Shown: positions 1-4,646, numbered from the stretch's first letter. The stretch is 9,114 bases of DNA from Candidatus Bathyarchaeota archaeon (GCA_023488835.1 JAMDCS010000109.1:1-9114), one strand, 5' to 3'. The notes: a model not told the origin generated them from the sequence alone. Numbers and translations: made by a program.

Positions 1-721
1 GTAAAAAGCAATAACCAAACCATTCTTGAAGTAATGGTATATCATCAGAGTTAGCAATCTGTTTAAGAAATTCAAGCCAATTACTAAGTTTCTCTTTAGA
101 TGTGTCTTTGTTGAAGTTTACTGGTATTTGGTAGAATGCCATTTCATCTAGGCTAAATTGTGTTAGTGTTTGGGTTTCAACGTCTAATAATCCATTTTCA
201 CAAGCTATTTTTTTGCTAAATTGGATTTCACTATAACTTAGACTTTTTAGGCTGTGCAGTATGTTCCTATAGTGACATTCTTTATCATTTTCGCCAAGGA
301 TTTTAGTAACGATTTTTTTAAGTTGTGTCTCGCCTTCTTTGGTCCACTTACCAGTTTCTGGATCGCCAAAATATAGCATGTCCGTTTTTTCGTCTGCTTT
401 GAAGTGGTCATGTTCATTTAGCCATATAGCAACTTTGGCGGGTTTAAATGGTTCTTCTGGTCTACCATAATCGTCTAAAGCCACAAAATAGTTATAGGTT
501 GGGTAACAGACACCTTTGGTTTCTTCTAGGGCTTTGCGTTCTTTTCTCCATTGAACCCTAGCAGTATAAGCCGATATTTTCTGTTTATATTCTCCCATTG
601 CGAACTCATAGTTTTCGGGGTTTTGGTAGTCCTCTTTTTTTGGCATTGTTGGTTCTTCTAACCATGCTTCCTCTTTTTGTATCGGAATGTCTGAGATATT
701 GGGCTCTCGTTTTTCTGACAA
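1..721 (-). CDS. P4/D5-type primase-helicase, N-terminal part (runs off left edge)
   Basis: The reading frame stays open from a TTG at 721-719 to the window edge (240 codons). An in-frame TAA at 754-752 bounds it upstream. The first ~90 residues are charged and unassigned. From about residue 95 the sequence resembles the D5_N domain found before the superfamily-3 helicase of phage/plasmid P4-type primases: WLNEHDHF, then MLYFGDPETGKW, ACENGLLDVETQTL, FYQIPVNF and finally LLQEWFGYC. Proteins of this family unwind or prime DNA at the origin of viruses and plasmids. The helicase Walker motifs would lie beyond the left edge and cannot be checked. The TTG sits one base after the stop codon of the upstream gene (TAA-G-TTG) and has AAGGG about 9 bases before it, so the two are probably co-translated. 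The family call is from memory of motifs, not a search. Confidence 0.82.
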   Translation of the reverse strand, partial: MSEKREPNISDIPIQKEEAWLEEPTMPKKEDYQNPENYEFAMGEYKQKISAYTARVQWRKERKALEETKGVCYPTYNYFVALDDYGRPEEPFKPAKVAIWLNEHDHFKADEKTDMLYFGDPETGKWTKEGETQLKKIVTKILGENDKECHYRNILHSLKSLSYSEIQFSKKIACENGLLDVETQTLTQFSLDEMAFYQIPVNFNKDTSKEKLSNWLEFLKQIANSDDIPLLQEWFGYCFL

Positions 722-722
722 C

Positions 723-965
723 TTAATATGCCCTTCGTGTTTCGAGGATGTTTATTGCTTGATTACAAGCAGTGGTTTCAGGGGTAGTCTTATGTTCGTC
801 GAGTCTGCAAATTCGCTTAAATTTATTATAGAGTCTGCATTCGCAGCATTTAGTCGGTTTTTTGGGTGGTTCTGGTGGCTCTGGTTTTTTTGGTGGGAGG
901 TATCCGTTGAGGGTTTTCCTTTCGAAGGAAACGCTGAAGTTGAGATGATTGCAGCAACCAGACAA
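723..965 (-). CDS. Small Cys-rich, probable zinc-binding protein (80 aa)
   Basis: Starts at TTG 965-963, preceded by a very strong SD (GAGGAGG on the minus strand, plus positions 974-980) at 8 bases' spacing. That SD lies inside the end of the preceding gene. The N-terminus has Cys4-Cys5. A Pro/Lys/Glu linker of alternating PP, KK and PE fills residues ~24-38. The C-terminal part has C40, C41, C43, C53 and C67, spaced like small zinc-binding 'CxxC...C...C' modules (CECRLYNKFKRICRL, then TPETTAC). A role next to a primase-helicase gene, such as DNA binding or accessory replication protein, is inference. The middle gene of a three-gene minus-strand operon. No family name is recognised. The plus-strand frame over the same bases lacks an SD and is regarded as a shadow. 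Confidence 0.72.
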   Translation of the reverse strand: MSGCCNHLNFSVSFERKTLNGYLPPKKPEPPEPPKKPTKCCECRLYNKFKRICRLDEHKTTPETTACNQAINILETRRAY

Positions 966-968
966 CAG

Positions 969-1142
969 CTAAGCCTCCTCTGCCGGTACAGTTAAAAACA
1001 CGTGAACGCCATCGCCATTATCGTTATCGCGAAAAGAGCTCACGACAGCAATAGGAAATAAGCGCTCAATTTTCTCAAGGGTGCTGGTTACGGCTGTTTT
1101 CTCGCCGCTAATTTTTATAGCTACTTGTTTTCTTTTTTCCAA
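969..1142 (-). CDS. Small unrecognised protein, first gene of minus-strand operon (57 aa)
   Basis: The frame runs from TTG 1142-1140 to TAG 971-969. An in-frame TGA at 1151-1149 rules out a longer version. The protein is mixed alpha/beta in appearance: a basic start (EKRKQVAIKI), a helix-like TSTLEKIERLF, a hydrophobic strand IAVVSS, a polar Asp/Asn-rich turn (RDNDNGDG), and a final strand VHVFLTVP. Its last codons contain the GAGGAGG SD of the next gene, and only three bases separate its stop from that start, so the two are almost certainly translated as a unit. The SD before its own start is weak (GAAGTGA). It shares a pyrimidine-tract motif upstream with genes at 6904 and 8585. Function unknown. 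Confidence 0.6.
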   Translation of the reverse strand: MEKRKQVAIKISGEKTAVTSTLEKIERLFPIAVVSSFRDNDNGDGVHVFLTVPAEEA

Positions 1143-1160
1143 TTGTATTCACTTCTTTTG

Positions 1161-1230
1161 TAGGCACCCAGCGCCCGGTCGCCCCTTCCCAACACCCCTA
1201 ACTGCTCTTTCGAGGGCGCCACTGTGCCTA
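1161..1230. repeat. GC-rich inverted repeat / stem-loop
   Basis: TAGGCAC (1161-1167) pairs with GTGCCTA (1224-1230), and GCGCCC (1171-1176) pairs with GGGCGC (1214-1219), separated by a small internal loop (CCA versus CACT). The 37-base loop is C-rich. Just outside lie CTTCTTTT and AGAAAAAAG, which could extend the pairing imperfectly. It sits in the gap between the divergent genes starting at 1142 (minus) and 1326 (plus). It could be the 5' leader structure of the minus operon, a bidirectional terminator, or a regulatory hairpin. Confidence 0.6.
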
Positions 1231-1245
1231 ATAGAAAAAAGAAAA
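1226..1245 (-). repeat. Pyrimidine-tract repeat, inverted copy
   Basis: On the minus strand this reads TTTTCTTTTTTCTATTAGGC, identical over 20 bases to the plus-strand copy at 6792-6811. It lies 84 bases before the TTG of the minus operon; the 6792 copy lies 93 bases before the TTG of the gene at 6904. Related tracts occur at 1300-1310, 6887-6898, 8432-8443 (minus) and 8471-8486. Confidence 0.7.
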
Positions 1246-1254
1246 TACGCTACG

Positions 1255-1272
1255 AAACCTTGAGGAAGGTTT
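1255..1272 (+). other. Perfect 7-bp hairpin with GAGG loop
   Basis: AAACCTT (1255-1261) and AAGGTTT (1266-1272) are exact reverse complements around the tetranucleotide GAGG (1262-1265). It lies 54 bases before the start of the winged-helix gene, probably in its leader. The SD-like bases are held in the loop. Whether this is regulatory or a terminator for something upstream is not clear. Confidence 0.5.
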
Positions 1273-1277
1273 GAAAT

Positions 1278-1290
1278 GCGTCAATGGCGC
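1278..1290. repeat. Isolated 13-base dyad of the array type
   Basis: GCGTCA and TGGCGC pair around a single A at 1284 (one T-G wobble). This is the same geometry as the array at 1654-2231, but about 370 bases outside it. It may be an outlying member. Confidence 0.4.
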
Positions 1291-1325
1291 AAAATGCTTT
1301 TTTCTATTGTATGAGGAATAAACAA

Positions 1326-1538
1326 ATGGAAAAAATAGTTGGGGCAAAAGAAAGCGAAGCAAAAGTCCTTGAAGCTCTAAAAGAGTATGGGAAGCCGGTG
1401 TCGGTGGGGTATGTGGCTTGGAAGTTGTCTGTCACTTGGACGACAGCTCGGGGAATATTGCTCGAAATGGCGCTTAAAGGCCAAATTGCAGCCACAGACA
1501 CGAGTAAGGGCTTCTTTTTCTCGTTGAAGCCTGACTGA
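1326..1538 (+). CDS. Small winged-helix DNA-binding protein (70 aa)
   Basis: I place the start at ATG 1326 rather than upstream ATGs (1284, 1311), because GAGG (1313-1316) is a good SD nine bases before it and the residues before it look like translated leader. The protein has helix 1 (SEAKVLEALKEYG), helix 2 (SVGYVAWKLS), a recognition-type helix (TWTTARGILLEMALKG), then a wing with two strands (QIAATDT, GFFFSLKP). This is a minimal winged-helix domain as found in many archaeal mobile-element regulators. A pyrimidine tract (CTTTTTTCTATT) sits directly before the SD, as at the genes starting at 6904 and 8585. It probably acts as a local transcription factor; targets unknown. The adjacent dyad array downstream is a possible but untested target. 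Confidence 0.75.
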   Translation: MEKIVGAKESEAKVLEALKEYGKPVSVGYVAWKLSVTWTTARGILLEMALKGQIAATDTSKGFFFSLKPD

Positions 1539-1558
1539 TCGGTTAGGCGTTCGACACC

Positions 1559-1576
1559 TTCCTTTCGGCTTTTTAC
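1559..1576 (+). terminator. Pyrimidine-rich terminator after winged-helix gene
   Basis: About 20 bases after the stop there is a CCTTCCTTTCGGCTTTTTAC stretch, with a short run of five T. Archaeal termination uses T-rich tracts, so this is a likely 3' end for the 1326 gene. Confidence 0.4.
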
Positions 1577-1642
1577 TTCTTGAGTGCAAACCCTTAATAG
1601 AATTTACAATGTTAACGATCCCTATTTAAAGGGCGGCTTGAA

Positions 1643-1695
1643 ATAACCTTTTGTTAACAGTGTTACTTTTTCTCTGTCAACCCGGTTGACTAGTT
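1643..1695 (+). repeat. Array block A, copy 1 (copy 2 at 1935-1985)
   Basis: ATAACCTTT, a TTAAC-type dyad, TTTTTCTCT, a GTCAA-type dyad, then TAGTT, all in the same order at 1935-1985. Between copies the first dyad changes from CAGTG to CGGCG at its centre and the second from CCCGG to TGCCG. Both stay paired, while the linkers are almost unchanged. Confidence 0.75.
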
Positions 1696-1709
1696 CTATC
1701 ATGGAATCG

Positions 1710-1766
1710 TACACCATTGGTGTAAAATGGGCATGGGAGTCTTCTATTTTATACCCAAGGGTATAT
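1710..1766 (+). repeat. Array block C, copy 1 (copy 2 at 2118-2174)
   Basis: Two dyads flank a linker that is nearly identical in both copies (AAATGGGC, A or G, TGGGAGTCTTCTATTTTAT). The dyads themselves differ almost completely: ACACCATTGGTGT against TACCACAATGTGGTA on the left, and ATACCCAAGGGTAT against ATGGCATTGCCAT on the right. Confidence 0.8.
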
Positions 1767-1773
1767 TCTCTTC

Positions 1774-1841
1774 TCAATGCCGTTGATTAGTTGATTTCAC
1801 TCGAATGGTGCAAATAAAACGTAGTTTTAAAAGTAGACTTC
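1774..1841 (+). repeat. Array block B, copy 1 (copy 2 at 1968-2032)
   Basis: Both copies begin with the identical dyad TCAATGCCGTTGA and TTAGTTGATTT. They continue with a variable dyad around AATGG, AAATAAAACG, a TTTTAAAAGT segment, and end in CTTC. The middle dyad is strong in copy 2 (9-base arms, one wobble) and degraded in copy 1 (CACT/GGTG plus TTT/AAA with a bulged C). Confidence 0.8.
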
Positions 1842-1934
1842 CTTTTTGTGCCAATGGCACAGAAGGTTTGAAGACATCTATTCTGTTACACCTGTAACAT
1901 TTCGATGAGAGTTTTGTTTATACAACCCGGTTGT

Positions 1935-1985
1935 ATAACCTTTCTTAACGGCGTTAATTTTTCTCTGTCAATGCCGTTGATTAGT
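1935..1985 (+). repeat. Array block A, copy 2
   Basis: Second copy of the block at 1643-1695, overlapping the start of block B copy 2. Its dyads are TTAACGGCGTTAA (1945-1957) and TCAATGCCGTTGA (1968-1980). Confidence 0.75.
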
Positions 1986-2032
1986 TGATTTTACGCCAAT
2001 GGTGTAAATAAAACGTTTTAAAAGTGGTCTTC
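1968..2032 (+). repeat. Array block B, copy 2
   Basis: Second copy of 1774-1841. It is three bases shorter because the AAAACGTAGTTTT dyad of copy 1 is AAAACGTTTT here; both versions keep inverted symmetry. Confidence 0.8.
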
Positions 2033-2117
2033 AATTTTATTACATTGTAATATTTTCTTAAATGGTTATTTTGTGACAGGTGTTACAATTTGATTTTATA
2101 CCATTGGTATATTTGAT

Positions 2118-2174
2118 TTTACCACAATGTGGTAAATGGGCGTGGGAGTCTTCTATTTTATGGCATTGCCATAT
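2118..2174 (+). repeat. Array block C, copy 2
   Basis: Second copy of 1710-1766. The linker between dyads differs by one base (A to G, within GGGCGTGGGAG), whereas both dyads carry new, still perfectly paired stems (2118-2136 and 2159-2173). Confidence 0.8.
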
Positions 2175-2231
2175 TTTTCGGGAAAGTTTTTTGTGCACTG
2201 AGCACAATTTTGTTTTTATAACCTGGTTATA

Positions 2232-2786
2232 TTCTTGTTTGCGTTCCGCTTGAATACTTCATATTACATTCGATCTGTTTTTTGATTATTTTTCTTTTGC
2301 AGCGACAAAGAGAACAGCAGAAAGCAACAGACTGGAGGTGCAGGGTCTTCCCCCTGCTGGCTCCATCAAACTCAAAAGGTTTGTTGTGTCCTCCGAGGTT
2401 TCCCGGAAGCGGGGTTTGTGCTGAAACATGCGCTAAGTTTATTCTTGCTCTGAAGTACATTCATAGCGAAAACGCGCTAATTATTGGCTTATTACAGCCA
2501 GCGATTGATACAATGTCATATACTTTTAAAAGATTTGGTGTTAAGTGGTGGGGCTCGTTTTGCGCAAATCAACTAAATAATGATGTGGCCCGTCTTTCCA
2601 TATTTCCAAGAACTGAATTATAAAAGGATAAAGCATTTTGACTTGGGAGACAGTCACACGTGAAGGATTGCCTAAATGGCTCAATTCGGTACCTATGTTA
2701 GGATCACAGCAACCCCGAGAAGGGTAAAAATGGAGCTACTGAGGGAGCTACCCCCTATATCCTTGAATGTTATTCATTGGCGAAGT
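2232..2786. other. Intergenic region without a convincing gene
   Basis: Open frames exist on both strands (about 2282-2623 plus, 2227-2460 minus). They lack an SD, have gene-unlike composition and overlap each other, so I do not call them. The stretch holds the hairpins at 2334-2414, a TGGCT/AGCCA hairpin (2484-2499), a TATA-like ATTATAAAAGG (~2617-2627), and a TACCCCCTATA motif (~2749-2759) that recurs downstream of the ATPase gene. Confidence 0.5.
2334..2414 (+). ncRNA. Candidate structured RNA: two stable hairpins
   Basis: Hairpin 1 pairs GGAG (2334-2337) with CTCC (2361-2364) and GCAGGG (2340-2345) with CCCTGC (2352-2357), with a TCTTCC loop. Hairpin 2 pairs CCCG (2402-2405) with CGGG (2410-2413) around a GAAG tetraloop, extendable by a T-G pair. 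A nine-base CCTC-C-GAGG dyad (~2390-2398) lies between them. No known RNA family is recognised. It might be part of the same transcript as the dyad array. Confidence 0.3.
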
Positions 2787-2796
2787 CTTATATATC
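2787..2796 (+). promoter_or_regulatory. Archaeal TATA box of the AAA+ ATPase gene
   Basis: CTTATATATC is centred about 28 bases before the ATG at 2819, so transcription should begin at or within a few bases of the start codon. No good SD is present, only AGGT close to the ATG, consistent with a leaderless mRNA. Confidence 0.65.
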
Positions 2797-2818
2797 GTTA
2801 ACATGAATTAGGTTAATT

Positions 2819-4108
2819 ATGCCGCCATCCAAGGAGCTTATTGCAGCACAGCAATTCATGACGCGGAACCTACTCTCCTACGAGGACGAGTTGTTCGGTC
2901 TTCTTTATAGAGACATTGACGATTTCGCCGCAAAACAAACACCTAAAATTGTCACTCAAAGACGCACAACATCAGTGTACGGACCCCGAGGTGTAGGAAA
3001 GACAGCAGCCATACAAGGTGTCCTGCTGCAGGCCATAGAAGAAACAGCCGAAGACCCGATTATTCCAATTACAATAACTGTGAAAGGCGCCAACACCGCT
3101 TCAAACATAAAAGAGCTAAACGATGTCTTCTTCAGATCTGTGCTCTCCGGAATATTGGATATCTCTACATTCAAAAGAAGAGAAAACACGCTGAAGGAAG
3201 GAATCAAGAAGTATGCTCCTTGGGTAGCGGGTAAGATGACCGAAGTGGCAAGCATAGTTTTTCCACCGTTAGGTTTAGCTTCTGACGCCTCTGAGAAAGG
3301 AGTAAAGTGGCTCGTGGGGCAATTACACAAACCTGATATCGAGTCAATCCTTGCGTCAACTGAAACCGATACGAGGCACGCGGTAGATATTCTTATCAGG
3401 TACCTCGAAGAGAGTGGTCAGTGTCTTGTCTTCAGCATTGATGAGCTAGACAAGGTACCTTCTGACACCTTGCTCTCGGACTTCTTCGATGGAAATCAAG
3501 CATGGTTCCAAGGAAAACAGGGAATAATTTCGTTGACATACACCTTTGGAGAATCAATCAAAGATACAGTAGCGTCATCCGTTAAGCGATTTTCCACTGT
3601 GGAAAAGTACAATGGCGTAGCCAAATTAACAGACGCTGAGAATATCATTCTCTCTAGGGCTTATCTTGGAGTTTCCCAAGTATGCCAGAATGAGAAAGCT
3701 ACAAACGAAATGATTAGAGCAATTCTCCCTACCGAGACTATCAGGGCAATCCTGAATGTGTCCGCGCCCAATACATTCCAAATGCTGGAAAGGACATATT
3801 CTGCCCTTCAGAAAGCCATCGATGCAGGCTCAAAAACAGTGACGCCCGTCCATGTTCTTGAAGAAGAAACCGAGACTTTGGTTCCCACGCAACTTGAACA
3901 AACAATAATGAGTGAGCTCAGCAAGGGAAGACTTACCCCAAGTGACCTAAGTGAACAACTCGAAAAACACTCGTCGTCAATAGTTAGAGCGCTTCAAGAA
4001 ATGATGCGTAAAAGATGGGTAACTAGAGTAGGAAAGGGAAAGAGAGCGTACTACTCGCTAACTATGCGAGGAGATGCAGCAGTGAAAAGATGTGGACGCA
4101 GCCCATAG
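2819..4108 (+). CDS. AAA+ family P-loop ATPase with C-terminal winged helix (429 aa)
   Basis: An N-terminal helical segment (1-48) precedes strand TTSVY and the Walker A motif GPRGVGKT (residues 55-62). Walker B is LVFSIDELD (203-211), with the acidic DE pair at 208-209. A sensor-1-like strand, IISLTYT, is at 236-242, and a helical lid follows (~260-345). After a linker, residues ~357-425 form a winged helix (helix MSELSKG, helix TPSDLSEQLEKH, recognition-type helix SSSIVRALQEMMRKRW, wing VTRVGKGKRAYYSL). The order, AAA+ core then winged helix, is that of Orc1/Cdc6-type initiators and of several archaeal mobile-element or STAND-like ATPases; I cannot tell which. A region with repeated C-tract motifs lies just downstream, as expected for an initiator and its origin, but that link is inference. 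The start is set by the TATA distance. Full length, no frameshift seen. Confidence 0.8.
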   Translation: MPPSKELIAAQQFMTRNLLSYEDELFGLLYRDIDDFAAKQTPKIVTQRRTTSVYGPRGVGKTAAIQGVLLQAIEETAEDPIIPITITVKGANTASNIKELNDVFFRSVLSGILDISTFKRRENTLKEGIKKYAPWVAGKMTEVASIVFPPLGLASDASEKGVKWLVGQLHKPDIESILASTETDTRHAVDILIRYLEESGQCLVFSIDELDKVPSDTLLSDFFDGNQAWFQGKQGIISLTYTFGESIKDTVASSVKRFSTVEKYNGVAKLTDAENIILSRAYLGVSQVCQNEKATNEMIRAILPTETIRAILNVSAPNTFQMLERTYSALQKAIDAGSKTVTPVHVLEEETETLVPTQLEQTIMSELSKGRLTPSDLSEQLEKHSSSIVRALQEMMRKRWVTRVGKGKRAYYSLTMRGDAAVKRCGRSP

Positions 4109-4114
4109 AAGATA

Positions 4115-4135
4115 ATTAACGTGTTTAATGTTAAT
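4115..4135. repeat. AT-rich inverted repeat after the ATPase gene
   Basis: ATTAAC (4115-4120) and GTTAAT (4130-4135) are inverted copies around nine bases, immediately followed by the AT run AATATATATAG. It could be a weak terminator, or part of an easily melted segment. Confidence 0.4.
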
Positions 4136-4235
4136 AATATATATAGTAACTGATAGAATTAACCTCGTGAGACTAATTCACATATAGCCATAGATTCAAG
4201 CTGACTATATTACTCTGTAAATATATGAAAAATAG

Positions 4236-4414
4236 TATCGTCTTCCCATTGTTAGGATGCTTTTTGGATAAGTGCATACAACAGATACAAGGGATACCCC
4301 CTATAGCACTCCCCGGATAATCCCCTGGTTACCCCACCCCACATTTCTGTCAATTAGCGAGAATCCCCTAATTCCAGACTACCAAAGTCTTAATGAAGTG
4401 TCTTATCGTCTTCC
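4236..4414. other. C-tract and direct-repeat region, candidate origin or binding region
   Basis: C4-C5 tracts lie at 4297-4301, 4311-4314, 4322-4325, 4332-4335, 4337-4340 and 4365-4368. The first five span 44 bases, so the minus strand has five G4-G5 tracts with loops of 1-9 bases, a textbook quadruplex pattern. TATCGTCTTCC occurs at 4236-4246 and 4404-4414, each followed further on by AGGAT. The preceding 100 bases (4109-4235) are very AT-rich. Such a layout beside an AAA+/winged-helix gene is compatible with a replication origin. No match to a specific origin-recognition box is claimed. No gene is seen in 4109-4505. Confidence 0.4.
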
Positions 4415-4464
4415 ACTGAACCAAGGGTCAGGATACTTGTAGGAAAGAAGACAAACAATAAGGG

Positions 4465-4478
4465 TTTTATTATAAAAG
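4465..4478 (+). promoter_or_regulatory. TATA box of the 46-aa peptide gene
   Basis: TTTTATTATAAAAG is centred about 34 bases before ATG 4506, predicting a transcript that starts within ~10 bases of the start codon. No SD is visible, so it is probably leaderless or nearly so, like the ATPase gene. Confidence 0.55.
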
Positions 4479-4505
4479 CGTTCACTCAACTAAGAATAGT
4501 GAGCT

Positions 4506-4646
4506 ATGGAAAAGGAGTTGATGGCCATAATTAGTGCAATTACAAGCATAGTTACAGGCATCATCGCTGAGGCACTTAGTTCAGCGATTCCGTCACCATT
4601 CAGGTGGCTGGCAAAAATCGTGGAAATAATAATGAACCTTGCGTAG
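4506..4646 (+). CDS. Small hydrophobic, probably membrane-active peptide (46 aa)
   Basis: The frame ATG 4506 to TAG 4644-4646 encodes a short acidic/basic N-terminus (MEKEL) and a hydrophobic helix of about 18-20 residues (from MAIISAITS to IIAEAL). A Ser/Pro break (SSAIPSPF) and a second amphipathic helix (RWLAKIVEIIMNLA) follow. A well-placed TATA box supports expression. An internal ATG at 4521 follows AAAGGAG but only three bases away, so ATG 4506 is preferred. Small hydrophobic peptides of this type can be toxins, bacteriocin-like peptides, or subunits of membrane complexes; nothing here decides. Alternatively, it is not translated. Confidence 0.5.
   Translation: MEKELMAIISAITSIVTGIIAEALSSAIPSPFRWLAKIVEIIMNLA

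Larger units (their letters stand above)
1643..2231. repeat. Array of ~19 short dyads with diverse stems and conserved spacers
   Basis: No credible gene lies here. Dyads, mostly 15 bases (7-base arms around a 1-2 base centre), lie at 1654-1666, 1676-1690, 1710-1724, 1750-1765, 1774-1786, 1795-1814, 1847-1861, 1884-1899, 1918-1938, 1945-1957, 1968-1980, 1990-2008, 2038-2052, 2071-2088, 2097-2111, 2118-2136, 2159-2173, 2191-2207 and 2217-2231. Examples are TACACCATTGGTGTA, TGTGCCAATGGCACA, TATGGCATTGCCATA and TATAACCTGGTTATA. Thirteen are perfect Watson-Crick with arms of 6-10 bases; four more need one G-T wobble (1774, 1968, 1990, 2071); 1654 and 1795 are imperfect. Centres are usually CA-W-TG or CC-S-GG. 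Two minor dyads, AAAACGTAGTTTT (1816-1828) and AAAACGTTTT (2010-2019), are also present. Spacers are T-rich and recur. It could encode a multi-hairpin RNA, be a protein-binding array, or be a spreading hairpin element. Confidence 0.85.

Noticed and set aside
687..995. 102-codon plus-strand frame
   Set aside because: No SD. It overlaps the strongly supported minus-strand operon, and its Trp/Phe-rich residues look like a shadow of the Pro/Lys-rich antisense protein.
1161..1230. MITE or IS end
   Set aside because: Inverted repeat found, but no target-site duplication, transposase, or second copy of the whole unit could be seen.
1081..1263. 60-codon plus-strand frame over the structured gap
   Set aside because: It runs through T-rich tracts and the GC-rich inverted repeat, has no SD, and the minus-strand 57-aa frame is better supported.
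1304..1589. Minus-strand frames opposite the winged-helix gene
   Set aside because: No SD, mutually overlapping, and antisense to a gene with a recognisable fold and good SD.
1643..2231. CRISPR array
   Set aside because: No constant direct repeat with variable spacers. The situation is the opposite: variable palindromes with recurring linkers. No cas genes in the window.
2227..2460. 77-codon minus-strand frame
   Set aside because: No SD or promoter; composition and overlap with another frame and with the hairpins argue against coding.
2282..2623. 113-codon plus-strand frame
   Set aside because: No SD; crosses the hairpins, and its residues show no domain pattern. I keep it as an unlikely possibility only.
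2638..2727. 29-codon frame from TTG after AAGGAT
   Set aside because: It has an SD-like AAGGAT and a TATA-like sequence nearby, but is too short and without recognisable features to call.
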